Shown one piece after another: positions 34,529-43,474 of a DNA stretch of 64,000 nt. The stretch is taken from the NCBI RefSeq assembly GCF_001445655.1, contig NZ_LNBE01000004.1:2677218-2741217 (forward strand), given 5' to 3'. This stretch comes from Streptomyces roseifaciens. GTDB taxonomy: Bacteria; Actinomycetota; Actinomycetes; Streptomycetales; Streptomycetaceae. Every line of letters begins with the position of its first letter. Position 1 is the first letter of the stretch. The notes below the pieces were generated by a model. The model ran no database searches, was not told the origin of the DNA, and was given only the letters and a program-made list of their open reading frames with translations. A program made the position numbers and the translations under genes.

Positions 34529-35119
34529 TCACTTCAGCCGCTCACGGACCCGCTCGCGCAGCCACTCCATGGAGAAGCCCACGGGGTCGGACTTGCCCGG
34601 GCGCCACTCCAGGTGGCCGATGACGGACCGCTCGGTCCAGCCGTGGTACCGGCAGATCGCGGCCGCCACCTGTTCGATGGCGAGCAGCTGGTCCTGCGGC
34701 CAGGGGTCCTCGCCGTCGCCGCGGTTGACGCACTCGAAGCCGTAGAAGTGGACGTTCCCGTCGGTGTCCGCCCAGCGGACCGGCGGCAGCCGCTTCTCGG
34801 CGATCACCGCCTTGAGGACGTCCCCGTCGCCGCCCCCGGCGTGGTTGGCGCGCCCGCAGCCGACGAGGTGGATCGCGCCGTCCTTGGCGATGACCCCGTG
34901 GCACAGGGGGCCCGGCAGCTCGTCGTAGCCGTTCCAGCACAGGCGCACGGTGCTGTCGGTGCCCGAGGTTGCGGAGTGGTGGATCATCACGCCGTTGACG
35001 GGGCCCCAGGGGCCGTGCCCGGCCCGGTTGTGGTTGCGCCAGCCGTCCACTTCGACGACGGTGGCGCCCTCGCGTCTGAGCGCGGCCAGGAATTCGTTCG
35101 CGGACATGGGTGGGGCCAT
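34529..35119 (-). CDS. N-acetylmuramoyl-L-alanine amidase (Amidase_2/PGRP domain)
   Basis: A 196-aa protein that is almost entirely an Amidase_2 domain: zinc ligand His in MIHHSA, the NHAGGG loop, YGFECVNRGDG, and HLEWRPGKSDPVGF with the second His. It cleaves the bond between MurNAc and the stem peptide. There is no signal peptide, so it is either released by lysis or a non-classical exporter, like phage lysins. ATG 35119 follows GGGAGGGCGG; upstream in-frame starts are not supported. Confidence 0.88.
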   Translation of the reverse strand: MAPPMSANEFLAALRREGATVVEVDGWRNHNRAGHGPWGPVNGVMIHHSATSGTDSTVRLCWNGYDELPGPLCHGVIAKDGAIHLVGCGRANHAGGGDGDVLKAVIAEKRLPPVRWADTDGNVHFYGFECVNRGDGEDPWPQDQLLAIEQVAAAICRYHGWTERSVIGHLEWRPGKSDPVGFSMEWLRERVRERLK

Positions 35120-35306
35120 GCCGCCCTCCCTCGGTTCGTCAGGTGGCGTACGCCGGTCGCGTAGGCCGAATGACCCCCTTGTACCCAAAAGTTCGCAGGT
35201 GGGCCGGGCGTTCGGATATCGTGCGAGCCGATCCGGCCGTTGGCCGAATATCCCACCGATCGCATCGTCGACAGCGTCGTCGACACGGAAGTACGGACCA
35301 AGGACT

Positions 35307-36218
35307 GTGGACTACCAGGCCGTCCTCGAAGAGGTCACCGCCTTCGCACGCCCCCTCGTCGGCCGTGGCCAGGTCGCCGACTACATCCCCGCCCTCGCCG
35401 AAGTGGACGTCAATCAGTTCGGCATGGCCGTCGCGGACGTCGACGGCGGCGTCTACGGCACCGGGGACTGGGAGAAGCCCTTCTCCGTGCAGTCCATCTC
35501 CAAGGCCTTCAGCCTGGCGCTCGTGCTGGCCGAGGGCGGCGGGAAGATCTGGGACCGGGTCGGAACGGAACCGTCCGGAAATCCCTTCAACTCGCTGGTC
35601 CAACTCGAATACGAGAACGGCATCCCGCGCAATCCGTTCATCAACGCGGGCGCGCTCGTCGTCACCGACCGGCTGCAGACGCTCACCGGCGACGCCAGCA
35701 CCACCATGCTGGAGTTCCTGCGCGCCGAGAGCGGCAATCCCGACCTGGCCTTCGACCCCGCCGTCGCCGCCTCCGAGACCGAGCACGGCGACCGCAACGC
35801 CGCCCTGGCCCACTTCATGGCCAGCTACGGCAACCTCGACAACCCCGTCCCCACGGTCCTGGAGCACTACTTCTGGCAGTGCTCCATCGAGATGAGCTGC
35901 CGCGACCTCGCCCGTGCGGGCAGCTTCCTGGCCCGCCACGGCCTGCGGGCCGACGGCTCGCGGCTGCTGCCGCGGCGCGAGGCGAAGCAGGTCAACGCCG
36001 TCATGCTCACGTGCGGCACGTACGACGCGGCCGGGGACTTCGCCTACCGCGTGGGGCTGCCCGGCAAGAGCGGCGTCGGGGGCGGCATCGTCGCCGTCAT
36101 ACCGGGCCGGTGCACGCTGTGCGTGTGGAGTCCGGGCCTGGACACCCGGGGCAACTCCGTTGCGGGGGTCGCTGCGCTGGACCACTTCACCACGTTGACC
36201 GGGTGGTCGGTGTTCTAG
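35307..36218 (+). CDS. glsA: Glutaminase A
   Basis: A 303-aa serine-dependent beta-lactamase-fold glutaminase, converting glutamine to glutamate and ammonia. S63 and K66 (QSISKAF) are the catalytic pair; NPFINAGA, EMSCRDLAR and GKSGVGGGI are further family marks. The GTG start is used because the protein then begins DYQAVLEEV, as in homologues; AAGGA is close ahead. It is divergent from the amidase gene. Confidence 0.94.
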   Translation: MDYQAVLEEVTAFARPLVGRGQVADYIPALAEVDVNQFGMAVADVDGGVYGTGDWEKPFSVQSISKAFSLALVLAEGGGKIWDRVGTEPSGNPFNSLVQLEYENGIPRNPFINAGALVVTDRLQTLTGDASTTMLEFLRAESGNPDLAFDPAVAASETEHGDRNAALAHFMASYGNLDNPVPTVLEHYFWQCSIEMSCRDLARAGSFLARHGLRADGSRLLPRREAKQVNAVMLTCGTYDAAGDFAYRVGLPGKSGVGGGIVAVIPGRCTLCVWSPGLDTRGNSVAGVAALDHFTTLTGWSVF

Positions 36219-36248
36219 GCGGTGCGCCGTCGTCGGCTGCGGGCTTCG

Positions 36249-36283
36249 GTAAGGGGCGCACCGCAAAGGGCCGCGCCCCTTAC
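36249..36283. terminator. Terminator between glsA and the FabH-like gene
   Basis: GTAAGGGGCGC pairs with GCGCCCCTTAC (11 bp, 13-base loop). It overlaps the stop codon of the convergent FabH-like gene, so the two genes share almost no spacer. Confidence 0.75.
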
Positions 36284-37218
36284 GGGCAGCGGATGACCTG
36301 GCCCGCGTACGAGAGGTTGCCGCCGAAGCCGAAGAGCAGGACCGGCGCGCCCGACGGCACCTCCCCGCGCTCGACCAGCTTGGAGAGCGCGAGCGGAATG
36401 CTCGCGGCGGACGTGTTGCCGGACTCGGTGACGTCCGTCGCGACGACCGCGTTGACCGCCCCGAGCTTGCGCGCGACCGGCTCGATGATCCGCAGGTTGG
36501 CCTGGTGCAGGACGACCGCGGCCAGGTCCTCCGGCGCGACCCCGGCCCGCTCGCAGACCCGGCGGGCGATGGGCGGCAGCTGTGTGGTGGCCCAGCGGTA
36601 GACCGACTGGCCCTCCTGGGAGAAGCGGGACGGCGTGCCCTCGATCCGCACGGCGTGCCCCATGCCCGGCACCGAGCCCCACACCACGGGGCCGATCTCC
36701 GGTTCGACCGAGGCCGTGACCACGGCGGCGCCCGCGCCGTCGCCGGTCAGGACGCACGTGGTCCGGTCGGTCCAGTCGGTCACCGAGGTGAACTTCTCCA
36801 CGCCGACGACCAGGGCGTTCGTCGCCGCGCCGGCCCGGATGGCGTGGTCGGCGCTGGCCAGCGCGTGGGTGAAGCCGGAGCAGACGACGTTGACGTCCAT
36901 GGTGGCGGGCGTGGCGAGGCCCAGCGCGGCCGCGACCCGGGCGGCCGTGTTCGGGCTGCGGTCGTCGGCCGTGCAGGTGGCGACGAGGACGAGGTCGATG
37001 TCCTCCGTCGCGAGCCCGCTGTTCGCCAGCGCCTTCCCGGCGGCCTCGGCCGCCATGTCGGCGACCGTCTCGTCGGGCGCGGCGACCCGGCGGGTGCGGA
37101 TGCCGACGCGGGAGCGGATCCACTCGTCGCTGGTGTCGACCATGGCCGCCAGCTCGTCGTTGGTCAGCACCCGGGCGGGCTGGTAGTGGCCGAGGGCGAG
37201 GACGCGGGACCCGGTCAT
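36280..37218 (-). CDS. 3-oxoacyl-ACP synthase III-like (FabH family) protein
   Basis: A 312-aa thiolase-fold enzyme with the full FabH triad: C113 (VVCSGF), H238 (HQANLR) and N268 (SGNTSAAS). It condenses an acyl-CoA starter with malonyl-ACP or transfers an acyl group. It is not within a fatty-acid operon, so it is likely a secondary copy, for a specialised starter unit or a branched acid. The ATG at 37218 lies behind a good purine run (CGCAGGAGGAACCGCCG). Confidence 0.9.
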   Translation of the reverse strand: MTGSRVLALGHYQPARVLTNDELAAMVDTSDEWIRSRVGIRTRRVAAPDETVADMAAEAAGKALANSGLATEDIDLVLVATCTADDRSPNTAARVAAALGLATPATMDVNVVCSGFTHALASADHAIRAGAATNALVVGVEKFTSVTDWTDRTTCVLTGDGAGAAVVTASVEPEIGPVVWGSVPGMGHAVRIEGTPSRFSQEGQSVYRWATTQLPPIARRVCERAGVAPEDLAAVVLHQANLRIIEPVARKLGAVNAVVATDVTESGNTSAASIPLALSKLVERGEVPSGAPVLLFGFGGNLSYAGQVIRCP

Positions 37219-37417
37219 CGGCGGTTCCTCCTGCGAGGGCTGGCGGGGTGGTACGAAAGGGATGTGCGGGGTGAAGACGTACGGAGAGTGACGTACGAGA
37301 TCGGCGTGGGCATCGGCCTACGGGCATCCAGTACGGAATTCACAGTCTTGACGCTGGACGCCCGCAACCGGGTATGTGATCCGCCCAATGTTCTGCCGGG
37401 ATAACTGGCACAACCCG

Positions 37418-37449
37418 CAGGGCCCGGCCGCTGGAGCGGCCGGGCCCTG
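37418..37449 (-). terminator. Terminator downstream of the alkaline phosphatase gene
   Basis: Perfect 15-bp stem CAGGGCCCGGCCGCT/AGCGGCCGGGCCCTG with a two-base gap. It lies 90 bases past the phosphatase stop. The rest of the 320-base gap (37219-37538) should hold the promoter of the FabH-like gene; no further gene was seen. Confidence 0.88.
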
Positions 37450-37538
37450 TCCCCCCTGTGGTGATCTGTGACGTTGTCGGCGTCGCCGGCCGCGGCGTCG
37501 CCGGTGCCGCTCGGTGCGGCGCCGGCCACGCTCCGGCG

Positions 37539-38915
37539 TCAGCGCAGCGAGAGCGCCTTGCGGATCGTCGTGAACAGCTGCGTCTGGTCGGTGAGGCCGA
37601 GGACGCGCTCCGCCTGCGGGCCCTGGGCCGCGATGCGCACCTGGGTGCCGGTGTGCTCCTGCGCCTTGCCCGGCGTGTTGGTGGAGTAGTTCACCTTCAG
37701 CTTGCCGCCCTCGTCGGTGACCAGCGTCGAGGACAGGCCGGGCGGGGTGGCCTCCAGCGGGACGATCTGGCTGGTGTGGGCGTGGTCGGCGGTGGTGACG
37801 ACCAGGGTGTCCGGGTGCTGCGCGGCGTAGTCGCGGGCGACCTTCACGGCGCGGTCGAGGGCCGCGGTCTCGCCGATCTGGCCGCACGGGTCGGCGGCGT
37901 GGTCGCGCTTGTCGATCGAGGCGCCCTCGACCTGCAGGAAGAAGCCCTTCTTGGAGCCCGCGCCCTTCTGCTTGGCCTCCAGGAGCTGCAGCGCCTTGCG
38001 GGTCTGGTTCTCCAGGCTCGGGGTGCCGGCCTTGCGCTCGGGGTTGTTCGTCACGCAGCGCTGCGGCTCGGTGCCGCCCTGGGCCGCGGCCTTGCCGGTC
38101 CACTCGACCGGCACGTTGCCGTCGGCGAAGAGGCCGAGGACGGGCTTGCCGGGCTTGGCGTTCTTCAGGCCCTTGTCGTCGGTGACCACCTGGTAGCCGA
38201 GCTGCTCGGCCTGCTGGGTGACGGTCCGGCCCGCGAAGCGGCCCTCGGCGATCTTCTGGTCGAAGCGGGCCTTGCCGCCGCCGAGGAGGACGTCCACCTT
38301 GTGGTTGACGCTCTGCTCGGCGATCGAGCCGGGGCCGCCCTTGGCGACGGTGTCGTTCGGGCAGGCCTTCATGTCGGCCGGGCCCGCGCAGCTGCGGTCG
38401 GTGGCGTGCGCGGCGAGGACGGCCGGGGTGGCGTCGGTCAGCTCGGCGGTGGTGACGCTGCCCGTGGCCAGGCCGTTCTTCTGGGCCAGCTCCAGGATGG
38501 TGGGCATGGCCTTGTCCGTGCCGGGCGTCTTGGATATCCGGCCGTTGACCGTCTTCTGCCCGGTGGCCCAGCCGGTGCCGCTGGCCGCGGAGTCGGTGAC
38601 GTAGTCCGGCTTGCCGTCCTTGTCGACGGAGTACGTCGTGTACGCACCGGTGAGCGGGAACTTGTCCATGTTCAGCCGGCCGGCCGCGCCCACGGTGTAG
38701 TCACGGGCCAGGGTGATCTCCGAGTCGCCCATGCCGTCACCGATGAGCAGGATGACGTTCTTGGCCTTCTTCGCGCCGTGGCCCGCGGCGAGCGCGGGGA
38801 CGTCCGAGCTGCCGCCCGCCTCGGAAGCGGCGGCCACGGCCGGTACCGCGACACCGGCGGCGAGCAGTGCGGCGGCGCCCCAGGCGAGACGACGCCGGTA
38901 CGGACGAGAACCCAT
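37539..38915 (-). CDS. phoA: Secreted PhoA-type alkaline phosphatase
   Basis: A 458-aa metal-dependent phosphomonoesterase. N-terminal signal with an arginine run followed by LAWGAAALLAAGVAVPAVAA, compatible with the Tat pathway. Catalytic serine in TDSAAS, metal ligands in LIGDGMGDSE, VEGASIDKRDHA and TTADHAHT. It frees phosphate from organic esters outside the cell. The ATG has GAGGAGG upstream. A TatA-like gene lies just upstream on the same strand. GTTCACC at 39009 resembles a PHO-box repeat, suggesting PhoP control. Confidence 0.93.
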   Translation of the reverse strand: MGSRPYRRRLAWGAAALLAAGVAVPAVAAASEAGGSSDVPALAAGHGAKKAKNVILLIGDGMGDSEITLARDYTVGAAGRLNMDKFPLTGAYTTYSVDKDGKPDYVTDSAASGTGWATGQKTVNGRISKTPGTDKAMPTILELAQKNGLATGSVTTAELTDATPAVLAAHATDRSCAGPADMKACPNDTVAKGGPGSIAEQSVNHKVDVLLGGGKARFDQKIAEGRFAGRTVTQQAEQLGYQVVTDDKGLKNAKPGKPVLGLFADGNVPVEWTGKAAAQGGTEPQRCVTNNPERKAGTPSLENQTRKALQLLEAKQKGAGSKKGFFLQVEGASIDKRDHAADPCGQIGETAALDRAVKVARDYAAQHPDTLVVTTADHAHTSQIVPLEATPPGLSSTLVTDEGGKLKVNYSTNTPGKAQEHTGTQVRIAAQGPQAERVLGLTDQTQLFTTIRKALSLR

Positions 38916-39010
38916 GGTTTTTCCTCCTCGCAGGCCGGGCGGGATGTCCGGCCGAGAGGAAGCTCACCAGGGGTGGGTGTACCGGAAGAGTCGTACAGGT
39001 GTCCTGTGGT

Positions 39011-39274
39011 TCACCGGGGGTTGTCGGCCGGTTGATCTTCGGCCCGCACGGCTCGGCCGTCCGCCTTCGCGGCCCGGTCGTCGGCCGTCACTGCCCGACC
39101 GTCGGCCGCCACTGCCTGGCCGTCGGACTTCATGGCCCTGGCCTCGCTCTTGAGGATGCGCATCGACTTGCCGAGCGCGCGGGCGGTGTCCGGCAGCTTC
39201 CGCGACCCGAACAGGACGACCATCACGAGCACCACCACGAGGATGTGCCACGGCTCCAGGGCATTGCGCAACAT
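39011..39274 (-). CDS. TatA/E-family protein translocase subunit with heptad tail
   Basis: An 87-aa protein: one N-terminal membrane helix (about 8-24), the [24 protein letters not shown] amphipathic helix typical of TatA (shown about 22-45), then a tail of five 7-residue repeats such as [14 protein letters not shown] and KADGRAV. TatA forms the pore of the twin-arginine export path. Being next to phoA, which has a twin-arginine-like signal, it may be a second TatA dedicated to phosphatase export; the main tatA-tatC genes are usually elsewhere. Confidence 0.85.
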   Translation of the reverse strand: MLRNALEPWHILVVVLVMVVLFGSRKLPDTARALGKSMRILKSEARAMKSDGQAVAADGRAVTADDRAAKADGRAVRAEDQPADNPR

Positions 39275-39415
39275 GGTCGGCGCACCTCTCTCTTCCGCTC
39301 ACTTCCGTAACCGTTGTGTTCACCATACTTGCCAGATTGCGCAACTGGACAACCAAAGTGGCTGCCCGGCCGTCTATCGGGGTGAGGTGGCAAGGGAGCC
39401 GGGCACGCCGGGGGA

Positions 39416-41026
39416 ATGGATGAGGGCTCGCAGATGAGTGGCAGCCGAGGGAGCGGGACGCATCACCGGATGCGGACGGCGACGCTCGTCGCGATGGCGT
39501 TCGTGGTGCTGCTGACCGCCGGTGCCGGCTGGCTCTGGCTCCGGCTGAACGGCAACATCAGCACGTTCGACGCGGACGGGCTGTCCAAGAACCGCCCGGG
39601 CGCGGGGGTCGCCGGCCAGAACGTCCTGGTCATCGGCTCGGACTCGCGCGCCGGGGGCAACAGCGGCCTGGGCGGGGGCGAGGGCGACGTCGGCCGCTCG
39701 GACACCGCCTTCCTGCTGCACGTGTACCGCGACCGCGAGCACGCCATCGCCGTCTCGATCCCCCGGGACACGCTCGTGGACATCCCCCCGTGCCGGCTGC
39801 CCGACGGCAGCTGGACGTCCGGGCGGACGCGGGCGATGTTCAACTCGGCCTTCTCGGTGGGGGAGTCCGCGAAGGGCAACCCGGCCTGCACGCAGAACAC
39901 CGTGGAGAAGCTCACCGGGCTGCGCGTCGACCACACCGTCGTCGTCGACTTCGAGGGCTTCTCCGCGATGACCTCCGCCGTCGGCGGCGTGGAGGTGTGC
40001 CTGCCCAAGGACGTCTACCAGGGCGACCTCGACCCGCACCGCGGCTCGCGCGGCGGGCTGCTGTTCCCCAAGGGGCAGCAGACCGTCTCCGGGCAGAAGG
40101 CCCTGGACTACGTGCGCGTGCGGCACGGCATCGGCGACGGCTCCGACATAGGCCGCATCCAGCGCCAGCAGGCCTTCCTCGCCGGCCTGATCAAGAAGGT
40201 GCGGGCGCAGGGCTTCAACCCCGCCGCGCTGCTGCCGCTGGCCGACGCCGCCACCCGGTCGATGACCGTCGACCCGGGGCTGGGCTCGGCGGACAAGCTG
40301 CTGTCCTTCGCGATGTCGCTCAAGGACATCGGCCTGCACGACATCAAGTTCATCACCGTCCCCTGGCGCTACGAGGGGGACCGCGTCGACATCGTCCGGC
40401 CCGAGGCCGACGCCCTGTGGGCCTCCCTGAGGGCCGACCGCACCATCGACGGCAAGGACGCGGGCGGCGACCGCTCCAAGGGCCGGCCGGGGGGCGCGGT
40501 CCCGGCCTCCCCGGCCCCGGATTCGCAGGCCCCCGTCTCGCAGGCCCCCGCCTCACAGGCGCCGGTCTCGGGCGAGGGCGTGAGCGTCTCCGTCGCCAAC
40601 GGAACCAGGGTGACCGGGCTCGCGGCGCGGGCCGCGGCCGCCCTCGAACAGCACGGGTTCACGGTCGGTGACACCGGCAATGCGGAGGTCCGCAACGCGG
40701 GCACCACCGTGATCGAGTTCGGCCCGGGGCGGGCGGCGGACGCGCGGACGGTCGCCCGGCTCTTCCCCGGGGCGTACATCCGGGGCGTGGCGGCCGACGG
40801 GGTCACGGTGACGGTGGGCCGCGACTACGCGTCCGCGAGCGCCTCCGCCGGTGCATCCGGAAGTGCGTCCGGGAGCGCCTCCGGCAGTGCCTCCGCGGGT
40901 GCGACCGGGGCTGCCGGGCCGTCCGCGGGGCCCTCCGCCCCGGCCCCCGGGACCCTCTCCACCGACGTCGCCGCCACGGCTCGGTCGGCGGACGACGACC
41001 CCTGCGCGAACCTCTCGTACGGATGA
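39416..41026 (+). CDS. LCP (LytR-CpsA-Psr) family cell-wall ligase
   Basis: 536 aa: one membrane anchor near residues 22-42, the extracellular LCP domain (NVLVIGSDSR at about 70, then RSDTAFLLHVYRD, IPRDTLVDIP and YVRVRHGIGDGSDIGRIQRQ), a Pro/Ser/Gln/Ala linker, a LytR_C domain (about 395-465), and a Ser-Ala-Gly repeat tail. LCP enzymes attach teichoic acids or other glycopolymers from lipid carriers to peptidoglycan. Alternative start ATG 39434 is possible. It is divergent from the tatA gene. Confidence 0.9.
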   Translation: MDEGSQMSGSRGSGTHHRMRTATLVAMAFVVLLTAGAGWLWLRLNGNISTFDADGLSKNRPGAGVAGQNVLVIGSDSRAGGNSGLGGGEGDVGRSDTAFLLHVYRDREHAIAVSIPRDTLVDIPPCRLPDGSWTSGRTRAMFNSAFSVGESAKGNPACTQNTVEKLTGLRVDHTVVVDFEGFSAMTSAVGGVEVCLPKDVYQGDLDPHRGSRGGLLFPKGQQTVSGQKALDYVRVRHGIGDGSDIGRIQRQQAFLAGLIKKVRAQGFNPAALLPLADAATRSMTVDPGLGSADKLLSFAMSLKDIGLHDIKFITVPWRYEGDRVDIVRPEADALWASLRADRTIDGKDAGGDRSKGRPGGAVPASPAPDSQAPVSQAPASQAPVSGEGVSVSVANGTRVTGLAARAAAALEQHGFTVGDTGNAEVRNAGTTVIEFGPGRAADARTVARLFPGAYIRGVAADGVTVTVGRDYASASASAGASGSASGSASGSASAGATGAAGPSAGPSAPAPGTLSTDVAATARSADDDPCANLSYG

Positions 41027-41134
41027 GCCGGGGATGAGCCGGGGGAGGCGGGGGAACCTAATGTCTGACTAATCCGTTTTGGGAGTAAATTTCGCTGTAG
41101 GTAGGAACCCGACCTCGATCCGAGGAGCACCGCC

Positions 41135-42484
41135 ATGCCCGCCACCACCCGGGCGCTTCCCAGGCCGCTGCTGGCCCTGATCGCCGCCCTGATCGCCCTG
41201 GCCGGCACGGCGCTGTACGCCCCCGCCCCCGCCGCGCACGCCGCGACCGGCCTCGACACCGTCGCCGAGGCGCTGCGCGAGAAGCCGGTCTACGTGGACC
41301 CGCGCGCCGCAGGCCAGCTCTCCGCGGCCGACGCCGACGCCCTGGCCAAGAAGATCGAGGACGCCGGAAAGCCGGTCTTCGTGGCCGTACTGCCCGCGAG
41401 CCCGGAGTTCCCCAAGGCCACCGTCTTCCGGGACCTGCGCACCAAGGTCGGCATCGCCGGGGTCTACGCCATCCGGCTCGGCGACGACTTCAACGCCCAC
41501 GCCGATTCCCGCGTCATGTCCCGCAACGCGGTCGGCAACCTCGTCGGCTCCGTCCAGCGCTCCGGCGGCGACGCCGGCACCATGCTCAACAGCTTCGTCG
41601 ACCAGGCCGACCGGCAGGCACGGGGCCGGGCCCCCGGCTCCTGGGACGGCGCGGAGTCCGGCGTCGGCACCGCAGGGCTGATCACCGGCGGCGCGATCGT
41701 CGTCGCGGGCGGCGCGGGCGCGTACGCCCTCTACCGGCGCAACAAGCGCAAGCGCGAGGAGCGCGAGCGGGCCGAGCTGGACGCCCTGCGCGTCGTCGTC
41801 GACGAGGACATCACCGCCTTCGGCGAGGAGCTCGACCGGCTCGACTTCCACCCCTCCGAGCCCGGCGCCGACGACGCCATGCGGCGCGACTACGAGGAGG
41901 CCCTCGACGCCTACGAGGAGGCCAAGTCGAAGATGGCCGCCGCAGCGCGCCCCGAGGACGTCACCGCCGTCACCGCCACCCTCGACAAGGGCCGCTTCGC
42001 CCTCGCCACCCTCGCCGCCCGCCGCAGCGGCGCCCCCCTGCCCGAACGGCGCATGCCCTGCTTCTTCGACCCGCGCCACGGGCCGTCCGTCCAGGACGTC
42101 GAGTGGGCGCCCCCGGGCGGCGCGCTGCGCACCGTGCCCGCGTGCGCGGCCGACGCGGCCAGGCTGGCCGAGGGCCAGGAGCCCCTGTCCCGCACGGTCG
42201 ACACCGCCGACGGCCGCCAGCCGTACTGGAACGCGGGCCCCGCCTACGCCCCCTGGGCCGGCGGCTACTTCGGCGGCGGCCTCCTGCCCGGTCTCCTCGT
42301 CGGCACCATGCTGGGCGGCATGCTCTCCGGCCCCGCCTACGCGGCCCCGGCGGACGCCGGCCCCGACGGCGGCGACTACACCGGCAGCGACTTCAACTCC
42401 GACGACTTCGGCGGCGGCTGGGGTGGCGGGGGCGGCGGCTTCGGCGGCGGCGACGGCGGAGGGTTCGGCGGCGGGGACTGGTGA
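41135..42484 (+). CDS. Secreted/membrane protein with glycine-rich tail, unknown role
   Basis: 449 aa: signal peptide (about 1-35, ending AAHA), an extracytoplasmic domain of ~130 residues reminiscent of TPM-type domains, a central membrane helix (about 186-204), a Glu/Arg-rich coiled-coil-like region, then a hydrophobic segment and an extremely glycine-rich end (repeats of GGGFGGGD) ending in W. The layout recalls other actinomycete TPM-domain membrane proteins, but I do not recognise a specific function. It has a good GAGG ribosome site. Confidence 0.75.
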   Translation: MPATTRALPRPLLALIAALIALAGTALYAPAPAAHAATGLDTVAEALREKPVYVDPRAAGQLSAADADALAKKIEDAGKPVFVAVLPASPEFPKATVFRDLRTKVGIAGVYAIRLGDDFNAHADSRVMSRNAVGNLVGSVQRSGGDAGTMLNSFVDQADRQARGRAPGSWDGAESGVGTAGLITGGAIVVAGGAGAYALYRRNKRKREERERAELDALRVVVDEDITAFGEELDRLDFHPSEPGADDAMRRDYEEALDAYEEAKSKMAAAARPEDVTAVTATLDKGRFALATLAARRSGAPLPERRMPCFFDPRHGPSVQDVEWAPPGGALRTVPACAADAARLAEGQEPLSRTVDTADGRQPYWNAGPAYAPWAGGYFGGGLLPGLLVGTMLGGMLSGPAYAAPADAGPDGGDYTGSDFNSDDFGGGWGGGGGGFGGGDGGGFGGGDW

Positions 42485-42790
42485 CGGCACCGCCCCCCGG
42501 CCCCGGCCGCGGCCCCGACCGCAGCCGCACCGCGGCGGGCCGCGGGGCCGCGGACCGGCCGCCTCCGGAGCAGAGCGGCCGGCCGCGGCCGGAGGGGGCG
42601 CGGACCGGCGGTCGGGCCCGGCCGGAGAAGCGGACGGGCCCCACCCCCGTGTGCCGCCGGTACGCGCCCGGTGGACCGAAGTGCCGGGGAGGGCACACGA
42701 GCATGCTCGCACCCCGGAGCTGAAGCAGCGCTGAGGATTCCTTAAGGGGTCTTCAGGTCACGGACCTGTGCTCCGGGCCATGCTGAAGGC
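42485..42790 (+). promoter_or_regulatory. Promoter region of the two-component system
   Basis: 306 bases without a gene, the first ~220 very GC-rich. Close to the response-regulator gene are CCTTAAGG (42740-42747) and the perfect inverted repeat CAGGTC-ACG-GACCTG (42754-42768). These are good candidates for an autoregulatory binding site of the regulator. Confidence 0.45.
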
Positions 42791-43474
42791 ATGCGAATAC
42801 TGGTGGTTGAGGACGACCGGCGGCTCGCTGAACTGCTGCGCCGCGGCCTGGTCGCCGAGGGGTTCGCGGTGGAGGTCGCGTACGACGGGCACACGGGCCT
42901 GCACCTCGCGGCCGAGGACGCCTACGACGTGGTCGTGCTGGACGTCATGCTGCCCGGCCTCAACGGCTACCGGGTGTGCGCCCGGCTGCGCGAGGCCGGC
43001 GTCTGGACTCCGGTGCTCATGCTCACCGCGAAGGACGGCGAGTACGACGAGGCCGAGGGCCTGGACACGGGCGCCGACGACTACGTGACCAAACCCTTCT
43101 CCTACGTCGCCCTCGTCGCCCGGCTGCGCGCCCTGGTGCGCCGCGGCCGGCCCGAGCGGCCCGCGATGATCCGGATCGGCGACCTGCAGATCGACCCCGC
43201 GAGCCGCTGCTGCCGGCGCGGCCCCGTCGATCTCACCCTCACCGCGCGGGAGTTCGCGGTCCTGGAGTACCTCGCCCGGCGCGACGGCGAGGTCGTGGCC
43301 AAGGCCGAGATCCTCGCCCACGTGTGGGACGAGGCATTCCAGGGCGATGTGAACATCGTGGAGGTGCACGTCAGCGCGCTGCGCCGGAAGATCGACGCGC
43401 CGTTCGGGCGGCACACCATCCAGACCGTGCGCGGCGTGGGCTACCGGCTGGCGGCCGACGCCCCCGCAGGGTGA
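42791..43474 (+). CDS. OmpR/PhoB-family response regulator
   Basis: 227 aa: receiver domain with phosphoacceptor D51 (VLDVMLPG), T79 and K101 (VTKPFS), then a winged-helix DNA-binding domain (NIVEVHVSALRRKID and VRGVGYRL). The stop overlaps the start of the kinase gene as GTGA, so it is one operon. The regulon is unknown; the palindromes just upstream suggest autoregulation. Confidence 0.95.
   Translation: MRILVVEDDRRLAELLRRGLVAEGFAVEVAYDGHTGLHLAAEDAYDVVVLDVMLPGLNGYRVCARLREAGVWTPVLMLTAKDGEYDEAEGLDTGADDYVTKPFSYVALVARLRALVRRGRPERPAMIRIGDLQIDPASRCCRRGPVDLTLTAREFAVLEYLARRDGEVVAKAEILAHVWDEAFQGDVNIVEVHVSALRRKIDAPFGRHTIQTVRGVGYRLAADAPAG

Noticed and set aside
34529..35119. Amidase as evidence of a second prophage
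   Set aside because: The neighbours are ordinary chromosomal genes and similar signal-less amidases are common in Streptomyces.
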